This document shows, piece by piece, positions 34,251 through 46,895 of a stretch of DNA of 64,000 nt. How positions within the stretch are numbered: position 1 is the first letter of the stretch; every line of letters starts with the position of its first letter. The stretch is from Mercurialis annua (taxonomy: Eukaryota > Streptophyta > Magnoliopsida > Malpighiales > Euphorbiaceae): assembly GCF_937616625.2 (NCBI RefSeq), contig NC_065570.1, positions 40,059,665-40,123,664 of the forward strand. Direction: 5' to 3'. Under the pieces are notes generated by a model. The model was not told the origin of the DNA. It saw only the letters and a program-made list of their open reading frames with translations, and ran no database searches. The position numbers were made by a program, and so were the translations under genes.

Positions 34251-35822
34251 ACAGTCGACGAATCTTCGGTACCAGAAGAAGTCGCACCGATTTTGGCTGA
34301 ATTTGCAGATATGTTTCCGGATGATTTACCGTCCTCTTTGCCGCCATTGCGTGATATTCAACACCACATTGATCTGGAACCGGGGGCAGCCTTTCCTAAC
34401 AGACCTCACTACAGGATGAGTCCTACGGAACATGAGGAGTTGCGGCGGCAGGTGGAGGATTTGGTTGCTAAGGGACATGTGCGTGAGAGTATGAGCCCAT
34501 GTGCAGTACCAGCCCTTCTAACACCTAAGAAGGATGGGACTTTTCGAATGTGTGTGGACAGTCGAGCAATTAATAAAATCACATTCAGGTACCGTTTTCC
34601 TATCCCACGACTGGATGATTTACTTGATCAGATCAGTGGGGCGACGGTGTTTACCAAGCTGGATTTGAAGAGCGGATACCATCAGATTCGCATCAGAGTT
34701 GGGGACGAATGGAAAACGGCTTTCAAAACCCGTGAGGGGCTGTATGAGTGGTTGGTGATGCCGTTTGGGTTATCAAACGCACCGAGTACGTTTATGCGTG
34801 TGATGAACCAAGCTTTGAGACCTTCTATCGGTAAATTTATTGTTGTGTATTTTGATGATATTTTGATATACAGTGCTAATCTCGAGGTGCATCTTCAGCA
34901 CTTGCGAGAGGTTTTATGTGTGCTTCGCAGGGACAGCCTATTCGCTGCCAAAAGGAAGTGCGCTTTTCTGACTCGAAAAGTGTTATTTCTGGGATATATC
35001 GTGTCTGAGGAGGGACTGCAGGTGGATGATTCGAAAATTGAGGTGCTGAAACACTGGCCTCAACCGAGTACCATTACTGAAGTTTGGAGTTTTCATGGAT
35101 TGGCATCTTTCTATAGGCGGTTCATACCTCATTTCAGAAGTAATATGGCTCCTGTAACCGACTGTATGAAAGGTGTAAAGTTTGAGTGGACAGCGGAGGC
35201 CGAGGCAGCATTTCAGCAGATTAAGCTGCGGTTGACGACTACTCCTATTCTAGTGCTGCCAGATTTTTCACAACCATTTGAGCTGCATAGTGACGCTTCG
35301 AAGTTGGGGATTGGGGCTGTTCTGAGTCAAAACAGTCAACCAGTGGCATATTTCAGTGAGAAACTGAATGGAGCAAAGTTGAACTACAGTACATATGATG
35401 TGGAATTTTACGCAGTGGTGCAAGCGGTCAAGCATTGGCGGCATTACTTGTACCACAAAGAGTTTGTTCTGTACACTGACCATGAGGCGTTGAAGCATTT
35501 GCATCGCCAGGATAAAGTGTCACCACGTCATGCTACTTGGGTGGCTTATCTACAACGATTTACTTTTATGGTCAAACATAAGGCGGGGGTTACAAACCGA
35601 GTGGCGGATGCATTGAGTCGTCGCAGTAACTTTTTGATTTCTTTACGTGTTGAGGTACCCGGTTTAGACTCGTTTACTGATTTGCTTGAGACTGATTCTT
35701 ATTTTTCTGTGGTTATGAGGAAAGTGCGAGCAGGAGAGCAGACAGAGTTTTTGTTGCATGACAGATTTTTGTTTAAAGGGAACAAGCTGTGCATTCCGGA
35801 GAGCAGTTTGCGAATGCATATT
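34251..35822 (+). pseudogene. RT-RNase H part of pol, outer gypsy element (5' piece)
   Basis: Same frame as gag-protease after the TAA. The RT domain contains [18 protein letters not shown], the [15 protein letters not shown] block, [19 protein letters not shown] and an intact YFDD catalytic box near 34850-34861. The RNase H domain shows [16 protein letters not shown] and [11 protein letters not shown]. The frame is open to the insertion point at 35822, where the inner element splits the integrase zinc-finger region. The catalytic residues I can check are present. Confidence 0.88.
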
Positions 35823-36851
35823 TGTCACGACCCAAAATATTGAGCCGCAACCGGCGCTAGGGAACGGGAGTGGTAGCTCCGGAACCCGTAGCAAGCCTAA
35901 AATCATAATTAATTTTTCGCAAATATAATATAAAATAAACAATATCAACCAACGGAAGCGAATGTACATATAATTATACATTTACACTAACTGTATCAAA
36001 ACCTCGCGGGCTCTAGTTACCGTACCTTGTACGAACTGGCCTCGCGGTACTATATACATCAGTTAGTGTTTCTAACATCTCACCGGCACCTGGGGCCGTG
36101 GATCAAATACTAAACACGTAGCCGATCAAAATGTATATAAAACAATAACAGCAGTTAATATATACAATCAAAATGAACAGCTGACTAGGCTACTATACTA
36201 CTGACACAGGACCACTACTGCAGCACTCACAGAAGTCAGAAACTAACATATACAGCTGACTTCTGGACTTCAAAATTGGCCTCTAGCTAAGTCCACAAGC
36301 TAAGCACCTGAAAGACATCAAAGGTGAGGGGTCAGTATTTGGGAAAATACTGAGTGAGTTTGCATTTACTAACGATATTATTATAGAAATATAGCATCGC
36401 ATTTTAAATCAACATTAATACAAAAATACATATGAACAAGTACTCGATCCTTTCGAAACTAAAATCCTGAAACATAACGTAACTCACTATTATTCAAATC
36501 ATACTGATTCCAATAGTCTGACCCGGGAGCGTTCACGTTCAACCACGTCAGTCAGAACATATCTCTTAATCCCAAAGAGGTGGGTCCAACCCACTGGTAG
36601 GTCCAACCTACTAGATACGGGGCTCAGGTTACTCTTCAACCGAGTTCACTCTCGTATCGCATCCATATCATAGCTTTCATAATCAAACCATGCATGCATC
36701 TCAAATCATATCTTATAGTCAGACACGCTAGACTGACTCAATTACTGGTGATCACACAGCCTATTGACACCCAATAGGTAGCTAGTTTCGTTGGATCGTA
36801 TACTAGGTTCTCGTACATAAAACTTAATCAAAACATGTAGCATATCAACAA

Positions 36852-36952
<101 letters not shown>

Positions 36953-37437
36953 CGATGCATATAAACAGTATATATATATATATAATATGATGTCAAAATA
37001 ATATTAATCGATAATACACGAAAGTAAAGTGCAACTCACAGTGACCGCAATCCAATCACAAATATGGTCGATGAGATGATATGCCCTTGCTAGTCCGCTT
37101 CTACTGACTCCACTACTTGCTGATACGTCTGATAAATCGTTAATAGTTAGACGTGATTCTCGCATTCTTATACGTATAATACTTTTAAGTTCTAAGTTTA
37201 AGTTGATTAGATTCCATTTCTAGTTTGCTTCTAAACTCGATGATCCTTAGTCGTACTTGCGATTTATCGAGTACTATTCCTCGTACTCGAGAATTATATG
37301 ACTTTCTTAACTAATTAACATTCACTTCTATAATGTTTTACATCCATTTCAGGACATTTGACTGAGTTTCACACTCAAATCAAGCTATCGGAGGCTCATT
37401 TTCGCTCCCGGAAGTCCCACGGAGGTTCTGGTCGAGT

Positions 37438-37620
37438 TAGGGCACGTCGTGTCACCTTGGCACGTCGTGCCCTTCAATTTTTGTGAAGGGCACGTCGTGC
37501 CCTTCATGGTGCACGTCGTGCACCCCCTTGGTGCACGTCGTGCACCCTTGTGGTGCACGTCGTGCGCCTGCACGACGTGCTGAAGTGCAGCACGTCGTGC
37601 ACCGACGTGTGCAGCGTTTT
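37438..37620. repeat. palindrome array with core GCACGTCGTGC (LTR copy 1)
   Basis: About eight units of the odd-length palindrome GCACG-T-CGTGC or its inverse GCACGACGTGC. The flanking bases change between units but stay self-complementary: GG...CC, GAAGGG...CCCTTC, GGT...ACC. The array is present in both LTRs, at 44391-44574 in the other. Confidence 0.85.
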
Positions 37621-38472
37621 TCCGACGCCTCTGAGCCATTTCCGGGGCTCCAAAACTCCAAAAACTCATACCACTTCATACCCAATTCATTTAAACACTT
37701 ATCTTATCATTTTGCAACTCAAAAACGTCAAAAACAACTCGATTCCTAACCGTACGATTCGAACGTAACTTTCTATATAAAACAGCCCCTATTCTTTGAG
37801 TTTAACACCAAATTTCGAGATATTTACCTTAATTTGAAGCTTAGGATTGATAGAGCTTCCAATTCCGAAGAGAATGCCGCGAGAATCGTCCGAAACGGAC
37901 GCCGAACGGCGAAACGGCGAAGAAACGAAGTTATCGATCGGAATGAAACGTTAGCTTCTGGATCCTTCTCTGATTCATCTTCTGATTTCTTCATTTCAAA
38001 GGAAATCCTTATATATCATGGCTAAATTCTCTTTTTCATCCTTGTTTTCTTTAATGAATACAATCTATTCTTTAAACTTTTCTTTCGTACGATTTAGTCC
38101 ATAGCTAAATCAATAAATTCTTTTAATCATAATTTGTACGTATTATCTATATCCGATAAACAATACGAATCCCAATATTAATATTTTCCCGTCAAAACTT
38201 ATAAATTTCCATTTTTGAGACGTAGTGGCTAAATTACCACTTTAGTCCCTGAACTTCATTTTGGGCTTTCCTTGACATTTTTCCTTTTAATTCCAATTCT
38301 AACTTTAGAATTGAAATATAACCTTGATTTCCGCATAACTAATTTCCCAAAACCGACCTACTAAAACTTATTTATCTTAATTTTATCGGATAACTTTCCG
38401 ATGTCGCCACTCTGGCGACTCAAAATTGGACACGTGGTCCAATTAGCTAATTAATTATTTTTGGGTATTACA

Positions 38473-41358
38473 TTCTTCCCCCCTTATAAAAATTCGTCCT
38501 CGAATTTTCATAAAACTTGTTGGGATCTTAAAATCGTCCTTATACTTTCCTTGACGTACATTACTACGCGTTAGTTGTATCTTTCTTTTACATAGCTCTT
38601 AGCTCTCCACTTATAGTTGTGACTTCGTACCCATCATTAATCGATTATCTATCTTGCTCATAGTAGTTCCTTGTCGTAGCATAACTGAGAATCTTCTCAT
38701 TGCTACTTTCGTTTCATTTGTTGTCTTCCCTGAGATAGAATAACCTTGGACGTATCCTTGATGTCGTAGTCCTTGCGTCATTGCTATCTGATTGTTACTA
38801 ATCCATGTCTAACATTTTGTCGTTCCATCATTTCATTCCCAGTAGCCATGGGGTTGCTACTTGTCTTCTTTATACATGAATAGTCACGACGTGTTGACTC
38901 CATCTTTAATAACGTACTTACTTTATTCATACTCCTATGAGTATTTTCCTTTCGTAATCACAATCTACGACTTTTAATCTTTACTACATCTAACGATATC
39001 ATCCTTCTTCCTTACTGATTATCGTCATTTCTTACTTCTTTCTACCGTTATCCGACATCTCATTCTTGACTAACTAATCTCTTTCAACTTGTACCCTGTC
39101 TAGCACAGTTACTGTCTCTTAACATAGCTAAACTTGATACATCCTTCACTATCTTCCATTTCTTATTCTTTTGCTTCTTTAAGCTATCGTAAACTTCACG
39201 TCGTTCTATTAGTCGTGATCCTTTGTTCTTTACCATTATCTTAGACACGTAATTCACGTTACTTCTGATCGTATGGCTTGCACAGTCTCCCTTGTTCACT
39301 AATATTACTTATATTCTTATCCCCTTCACTTTCACCTAATTGTTTCTTTGGAGTTTACCTTAAATCTCTTATTGACTTTCCATTCAATGATGTTCTTCCT
39401 TTACGTCACAGTTCCTTATTCAAGATGACCTCATAAGAATCTTACATGCTTCTTTAGCATTTAACTATTTCGAGAACTTTTCTCGTTAATCAGCTTTCGC
39501 TTAACTTCTTTCTTATCTTTAACCTTTAACTAACTTCATCTTTAACTTTCATCCTCAACGGATTCATTAGATCCTTAATAACTTATTTATTTCCTTAATC
39601 GTCATTCTTTCTTATTGTATAATCAGCTTTCTTTCTATTTTACACTTCTGCTTCTTACTGTCAATTTTTATTTTCACTTTTTACAATACAATCTTGATAC
39701 TGATTGTAATCGTTTCTTAACTTATTCTTATTCTATCTCTCGTCTTCTTTTGAAGGGTCTTCCGATTGTTCTTAACATTTATATTGTACTACTTTGTAAT
39801 TCCCAAAGTCAGGGAACAATTTCAATTCACTGTCGTCCTATACGCTTTATGCTTCCTTAGCACTTATATCATGATTCTAATTGTCTTTAAATAACTTTAT
39901 CTCTTTGTACTAGTATCGACTCTTGTCTTGTCTTTTACTTGTTATATTTGTTACGTCTTTCCTTCGTTTATAGCAGTTCTATTGCTGCTGTTCTATTCTG
40001 ACATTCCTTATGACGTATTTCTAGAACTTTCACTTCTCTAATCACCTTACTAAATTTTGAGGGTATTTGAATTTTACCCTTACACTTTTCTTCATATCAT
40101 CCACCATTCTTACATTTACTGATACGTATGTCTATACGTGTACCTTTCTCCTTTCTGTTAACGCAACTTATAATTCTTAGTGCTGATATTAGTAACTTTA
40201 CTTAGTATCAGTCATATAGCATCATTATCTCTTTTAATCTATTCAACTTCGAACCTTCACATCTTACTGGATTATCTTCTTCATCCTTGCGTACTTGTAC
40301 GTTTCTTTCGCCTAACACAACTCTCTGTCATTTCATCATTCGTTTTATTATAAGGATAAATATCGTATCCTTAAGTATTGCCAGTGCATTGCAGCCTATC
40401 TGCATACGCTCTCCGGCGACAAGTCCTTATTCACATTCTTCTTTAGCTCCACTAGCTTCGTTGCAATAATTATTAACATGGCTTTATTCTGTTATTGGAG
40501 TTTCTTTTACAATTTTTATTCTTACTTATTAAGAATCTTTTACTATTTGTCGCATGGCTTTACATCAGAGTTTACTTACTGAATAAAACGATTTTTAAAA
40601 CTTCTTTTGGCTGCGCAGCTCTTTTTAAACCACTTTTCATAAATCATTTAAAATCGTTAGTACAATTGTTGCTCAGAGTGATGACATCTCTCATCACCAA
40701 GGAGTTGCTCAAAATCGCAGTTTCTTTTTCCATTACAAAGATATGATGCATGATCTAAAATTTTGAAAATCATTCTTCTATGCATTTCTATCGTGATTAT
40801 GCAATGTTATATGCGATATCTGAGCATAACTGTACTTTGAAAATCATAAAAACTTTCAAAATTTTCATAAAATCGTAAGTCTTACTCTAGATGATACGCT
40901 CTGCGACTCTTAACGGCTTTCTTTATACTTATTGGGTATAATTCAAATTTTTATATTGCTGTCAAATTTTTGTATTGCTGTCATTTACAGACTGTTCTTC
41001 TGTTACATTCCTTCTCTCTCCATATCTCCGACAACTCAATTTAATTCAAAATTTTCTACTGATAAAATCACCACATCCATTTCTGCAACACTCTAAACTA
41101 CGTCATATACAGACGCAGATACCGATGTTTCACATCGACTTACTGTAAGTAATCCATCTCTTTCTTCAATTCAAAAACGTAATATAGGAATTACGTTGGC
41201 GATAATTATATAATGTGATGTTTATCATATTATTGTTTCTGTAAGTTATATTTATATATATTTTCTTTCATTAGGCACGTATTTAATAACAGCGCTTCCT
41301 ATAGGTTCTCACTTTCTGAGGGATTATCCTAAAGGCAAAACCTATTACTGATATTCTA
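38473..41358 (-). other. non-coding purine-rich interior of the inner element
   Basis: About 2.9 kb with no ORF over 85 codons and no pol motif on either strand. On the element's sense (minus) strand it is rich in A and G, on the plus strand in C and T. The last bases before the polypurine tract (near 38512-38486) resemble the AATTCGAGGACGAAT word seen at the pol end of many plant gypsy elements, so a polymerase region was probably replaced here. Confidence 0.6.
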
Positions 41359-42387
41359 CTATGCAATGCAGCAATTATATAAACACAATAATGCAAACAC
41401 ATAAACACAATTACTTAAAGCACGTAAATCACTAATACCTGGAGGTGCCTGGTGTGGAACGTTAGGTTCCCTAATAACTACGCCAGTATGTCGGCCCCTA
41501 ACTGTTCTACCTGAGTTTCGTCCACCTCTTTGCACAAAATAAGGGTTGGTTGTAGTTCTGGAGGACGTACTGACGTAATCTGGGTGGTACTCACGTCTAA
41601 AGTAATAAGGTCGTATCGGATCACCCGACCATTCATGCTCTGTTTCAATTCTACGAGCCATTGTAGTAAGCGTGCTGAAATGTTCATCCACATGCTCATA
41701 CAGCTCATCAAACTGAGGTCCTAAACCCCTGACATATCTACGATTAATGGTCCTATTGTCTTCGTTCAGATTAGGGACTCCCTCTGCCATCCGCAGAAAA
41801 TCAGTAGAGTACGCTCCTACAGTTAACATCCCTCTAGAAAAAGAACGCATCTGCCTCCTAACCTGATTTAGGGCTATCTGCGCCTGACCGTTAGCTATGT
41901 CCGCATCTTCCCTCAAATTGCGGTATCTCCGCACACTTGACCAGAAATAGTCACCTCTGTATTCCTCGACATCTAATTCATCTAACTCTTCTTCTTCTTC
42001 AAACTCTTCTTCCTGAGGATTTTCCTCTTCTGCTTCTTCTTCTAATTCTTCTTCTGGATCCTCCTCAGGATCCTCCTCAGGATCTTCCTCAGGATCTTCT
42101 TCAAGATCCTCTTCCGGATCTTCCTCCGGTTCCTCTTCCTCTTCTTCGCTGTATTCAATCTCCGGCGAATGTTCTCTAACTCTGTTTCTGGAAGAACTAC
42201 CTATCTCCGACACAGACATAAAACCATTTTGATATATTTCTGGTGATGTTCCATTATCTGCGTGGAATCCATTCTGATGGACCCCAGATGGTTCGCCTAC
42301 TTCATTATGAAACCCGTTTTGAAATATAGGAGGCGCTTCCTCCCGTTCTTCCTCAGCATGCGACTGAGCTCCGTTTTGCCCAGACAT
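41359..42387 (-). CDS. gag-like ORF of the inner element
   Basis: From ATG 42387 (MSGQNGAQSH) the frame is open for 342 codons; an in-frame ATG exists upstream at 42465. Residues about 22-62 hold three QNGF repeats. Residues about 85-145 are extremely acidic, built on EEDP units encoded by a 12-base tandem repeat. Residues about 150-280 fit the C-terminal half of a retrotransposon gag domain (YSTDFLRMAEGVPNLNEDN, YVRGLGPQFDELYEHVDEH, TMARRIETE). There is no zinc knuckle. The reading after QAPPG passes through AG/GTATTAGT, a possible splice donor, so the true C-terminus may be shorter or spliced. Confidence 0.7.
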   Translation of the reverse strand: MSGQNGAQSHAEEEREEAPPIFQNGFHNEVGEPSGVHQNGFHADNGTSPEIYQNGFMSVSEIGSSSRNRVREHSPEIEYSEEEEEEPEEDPEEDLEEDPEEDPEEDPEEDPEEELEEEAEEENPQEEEFEEEEELDELDVEEYRGDYFWSSVRRYRNLREDADIANGQAQIALNQVRRQMRSFSRGMLTVGAYSTDFLRMAEGVPNLNEDNRTINRRYVRGLGPQFDELYEHVDEHFSTLTTMARRIETEHEWSGDPIRPYYFRREYHPDYVSTSSRTTTNPYFVQRGGRNSGRTVRGRHTGVVIREPNVPHQAPPGISDLRALSNCVYVFALLCLYNCCIA

Positions 42388-42846
42388 GCTGAAAAGAAAC
42401 AATTTCAAACATAAGCGACCATCTGAGTTCCTTTCCACACGCAATTCCAGTATCAACTTATACAATACTGTAAATATTTTAGCATTTAATCCAACTGCAT
42501 GTGATTCGCAAGCAAATAATCACTTAAAAATCTCAGCGCGAGTAGCAAATACTTAACCCTCTCAATCGTTCATAATTTGCAAACATGTAACCACCTTCTA
42601 TATCTTAACATAAGAAACAATTATTTAGTCGTCTTAGTCGTCCGTATGAACAGATACTATTTACTTACTAACTTAGTAGTCCTGGTTCGCGCGTGTAATG
42701 CCACGTACTACTAATGCACACATAACACAATTACAGACAACCACGGTCTGACTCTTGCTGCAGTAGTTCCTAGGTATACTTACTGACAAATACTCCCAGT
42801 CAAACAAGCAATCAGACAACTCTAGCAGTGGTAACTGGACCAAACT

Positions 42847-42858
42847 GCTCTGATACCA
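42847..42858 (-). other. primer binding site of the inner element
   Basis: TGGTATCAGAGC on the minus strand, a few bases inside the 5' LTR, is the standard plant initiator-methionine tRNA primer site. Confidence 0.85.
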
Positions 42859-42862
42859 ACAT

Positions 42863-45425
42863 TGTCACGACCCAAAATATTGAGCCGCAACCGGCGCTAG
42901 GGAACGGGAGTGGTAGCTCCGGAACCCGTAGCAAGCCTAAAATCATAATTAATTTTTCGCAAATATAATATAAAATAAACAATATCAACCAACGGAAGCG
43001 AATGTACATATAATTATACATTTACACTAACTGTATCAAAACCTCGCGGGCTCTAGTTACCGTACCTTGTACGAACTGGCCTCGCGGTACTATATACATC
43101 AGTTAGTGTTTCTAACATCTCACCGGCACCTGGGGCCGTGGATCAAATACTAAACACGTAGCCGATCAAAATGTATATAAAACAATAACAGCAGTTAATA
43201 TATACAATCAAAATGAACTGCTGACTAGGCTACTATACTACTGACACAGGACCACTACTGCAGCACTCACAGAAGTCAGAAACTAACATATACAGCTGAC
43301 TTCTGGACTTCAAAATTGGCCTCTAGCTAAGTCCACAAGCTAAGCACCTGAAAGACATCAAAGGTGAGGGGTCAGTATTTGGGAAAATACTGAGTGAGTT
43401 TGCATTTACTAACGGTATTATTATAGAAATATAGCATCGCATTTTAAATCAACATTAATACAAAAATACATATGAACAAGTACTCGATCCTTTCGAAACT
43501 AAAATCCTGAAACATAACGTAACTCACTATTATTCAAATCATACTGATTCCAATAGTCTGACCCGGGAGCGTTCACGTTCAACCACGTCAGTCAGAACAT
43601 ATCTCTTAATCCCAAAGAGGTGGGTCCAACCTACTAGATACGGGGCTCAGGTTACTCTTCAACCGAGTTCACTCTCGTATCACATCCATATCATAGCTTT
43701 CATAATCAAACCATGCATGCATCTCAAATCATATCTTATAGTCAGACACGCTAGACTGACTCAATTACTGGTGATCACACAGCCTATTGACACCCAATAG
43801 GTAGCTAGTTTCGTTGGATCGTATACTAGGTTCTCGTACATAAAACTTAATCAAAACATGTAGCATATCAACAATTCATATATATATATATATATATATA
43901 TATAGTGCGATGCATATAAACAGTATATATATATATAATATGATGTCAAAATAATATTAATCGATAATACACGAAAGTAAAGTGCAACTCACAGTGACCG
44001 CAATCCAATCACAAATATGGTCGATGAGATGATATGCCCTTGCTAGTCCGCTTCTACTGACTCCACTACTTGCTGACACGTCTGATAAATCGTTAATAGT
44101 TAGACGTGATTCTCGCATTCTTATACGTATAATACTTTTAAGTTCTAAGTTTAAGTTGATTAGATTCCATTTCTAGTTTGCTTCTAAACTCGATGATCCT
44201 TAGTCGGACTTGCGATTTATCGAGTACTATTCCTCGTACTCGAGAATTATATGACTTTCTTAACTAATTAACATTCACTTCTATAATGTTTTACATCCAT
44301 TTCAGGACATTTGACTGAGTTTCACACTCAAATCAAGCTATCGGAGGCTCATTTTCGCTCCCGGAAGTCCCACGGAGGTTCTGGTCGAGTTAGGGCACGT
44401 CGTGTCACCTTGGCACGTCGTGCCCTTCAATTTTTGTGAAGGGCACGTCGTGCCCTTCATGGTGCACGTCGTGCACCCCCTTGGTGCACGTCGTGCACCC
44501 TTGTGGTGCACGTCGTGCGCCTGCACGACGTGCTGAAGTGCAGCACGTCGTGCACCGACGTGTGCAGCGTTTTTCCGACGCCTCTGAGCCATTTCCGGGG
44601 CTCCAAAACTCCAAAAACTCATACCACTTCATACCCAATTCATTTAAACACTTATCTTATCATTTTGCAACTCAAAAACGTCAAAAACAACTCGATTCCT
44701 AACCGTACGATTCGAACGTAACTTTCTATATAAAACAGCCCCTATTCTTTGAGTTTAACACCAAATTTCGATATATTTACCATAATTTGAAGCTTAGGAT
44801 TGATAGAGCTTCCAATTCCGAAGAGAATGCCGCGAGAATCGTCCGAAACGGACGCCGAACGGCGAAACGGCGAAGAAACGAAGTTATCGATCGGAATGAA
44901 ACGTTAGCTTCTGGATCCTTCTCTGATTCATCTTCTGATTTCTTCATTTCAAAGGAAATCCTTATATATCATGGCTAAATTCTCTTTTTCATCCTTGTTT
45001 TCTTTAATGAATACAATCTATTCTTTAAACTTTTCTTTCGTACGATTTAGTCCATAGCTAAATCAATAAATTCTTTTAATCATAATTTGTACGTATTATC
45101 TATATCCGATAAACAATACGAATCCCAATATTAATATTTTCCCGTCAAAACTTATAAATTTCCATTTTTGAGACGTAGTGGCTAAATTACCACTTTAGTC
45201 CCTGAACTTCATTTTGGGCTTTCCTTGACATTTTTCCTTTTAATTCCAATTCTAACTTTAGAATTGAAATATAACCTTGATTTCCGCATAACTAATTTCC
45301 CAAAACCGACCTACTAAAACTTATTTATCTTAATTTTATCGGATAACTTTCCGATGTCGCCACTCTGGCGACTCAAAATTGGACACGTGGTCCAATTAGC
45401 TAATTAATTATTTTGGGGTATTACA
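42863..45425 (-). repeat. 5' LTR of the inner gag-only element
   Basis: 2563 bases, nearly identical to 35823-38472. The 87-base length difference is fully explained by the AT tract (68), a 17-base indel between GGTCCAACC repeats (near 36590 in the longer copy), and a 2-base change in a second AT run. Confidence 0.93.
44391..44574. repeat. palindrome array with core GCACGTCGTGC (LTR copy 2)
   Basis: Same array as at 37438-37620, with no difference found by eye. Confidence 0.85.
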
Positions 45426-46585
45426 ATATTATTCGAGAGCTGCATGGAGAGGGGCATGTTGGGCGTGACAGGACCTTGCATCTGGTTCATTCATCTTACT
45501 TTTGGCCTACCATTCGAAAAGAGGTGGAGAAGTACGTGCAGAGATGTCGTGTTTGCCAAGTTTAGAAAGGAGCAGCAACTAATGCGGGTTTGTACATGCC
45601 GCTTCCAGTGCCATCGCAGCCGTGGGCGGATGTTAGCATGGATTTTGTGTTGGGATTGCCGCGTACTCAGCGAGGGTATGATTCTATCTATGTTGTTGTT
45701 GATCGTTTTTCTAAAATGGTCCACTTTATTCCTTGTAAGAAAACGACAGATGCTGTTTCAGTGGCGCAATTATTCTTTCGAGAGGTGTACCGTCTTCATG
45801 GGCTGCCCACGTCTATTGTTTCAGACAGAGATACTCGGTTTCTCAGTCATTTTTGGCTCAGCTTGTGGAAGATGGTGAACACGCAGCTGAATTTCAGTAG
45901 TGCCTACCATTCTCAAACTGATGGTCAAACTGAAGTTGTGAATCGGTCGTTAGGCAATTTGCTGCGGAGTTTGGTTGGCACTCATGTGAAGAGCTGGGAT
46001 CAGAAATTGTGCCAGGCAGAGTTTGCTCATAACCATGCGGTCAATAGGAGTACCGGGTTCAGTCCTTTTCAGGTGGTGTATTCGATCGTCCCCAAAGGTC
46101 CGTTGGGTCTTATGCCATTGCCGAGCAATGTCAAGGTGCAGTCGAAAGCAGAGGATTTTGTGAATGGCTTGCAGGAAGTTCATCGGGCGGTTCATGATAA
46201 CTTATTACAGGCTAACTCACAATACAAACAAGCTGCAGATGGAAAGCGACGTTTTGTTGAGTATGATGTAGGCGATTATGTGTGGGCTGTTCTGACTAGA
46301 GAGCGGTTTTCGGTTGGAGACTACAACAAGCTATCTTCCAAGAAGATTGGACCATTGGAGATCATCGAGAAAATCAACTCCAATGCTTACCGTTTGAAAT
46401 TGCCTAGCCATATCCGAACGGCTGATGTGTTCAATGTCAAGCATTTGATTCCTTTTCATGGTGATTCTTCTGATGATGAGACTACTGCAAATTCGAGGTC
46501 GAATTTTTTCTACCCTGGCGGGAATGATGCGGTTGCGGAGACAAATTTTGAGTTCATGGAGAAAATGGAGCGCAAAGTGGCGTAA
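45426..46585 (+). pseudogene. integrase part of pol, outer gypsy element (3' piece)
   Basis: Continues pol directly after the second ATATT, in the phase left at 35822. The HHCC zinc finger is visible (HGEGH, then CRVC) with an in-frame TAG at 45563-45565 just behind it. The catalytic core follows: GLPRTQRGYDSIYVVVDRFS, SDRDTRFLSHFW and HSQTDGQTEVVNRSLG supply the expected D, D, E positions. The C-terminal part has IGPLEIIEKINSNAYRLKLP and ADVFNVKHLIPF. The last 60 bases before TAA (46583-46585) lie inside the 3' LTR. No classic chromodomain is evident; a CRM-type C-terminal motif is possible. Confidence 0.85.
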
Positions 46586-46895
46586 TGGCATTTTTGTGAT
46601 TTCGGCAGTTTTTGAGACTTTTTAGTTTATTTCGTTTTATACCCAGTTTAGGATTTTTATTTTGTCTAAGTATTTAAACAACCTTATGAGTTGTTGAACG
46701 ACAGTTTTTGATGTTTTGAGAATTAATTTGTTATTTCCCAAATTTCGGTATTCTTTGAATCAACGATTATTTGATGCCTATTGCCTAGTATTCTTTTATT
46801 TGAATCAATAGGTTTTAGAAGTTAATTGCTGGCATAATTTGATTATCAACAGCTTTTAAAGTATCTTGTTCTTTGTTGTGACTTCCGCTACATCA
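46525..46895 (+). repeat. 3' LTR of the outer gypsy element
   Basis: 371 bases; its first 61 bases are also the coding end of pol. Followed by AATTA, the target duplication. Confidence 0.95.

Noticed and set aside
37385..37749. Overlapping open frames on both strands in the inner element's LTRs (also 44338-44702)
   Set aside because: They are by-products of the GCACGTCGTGC array, are identical in both LTRs and encode only repeat-derived residues.
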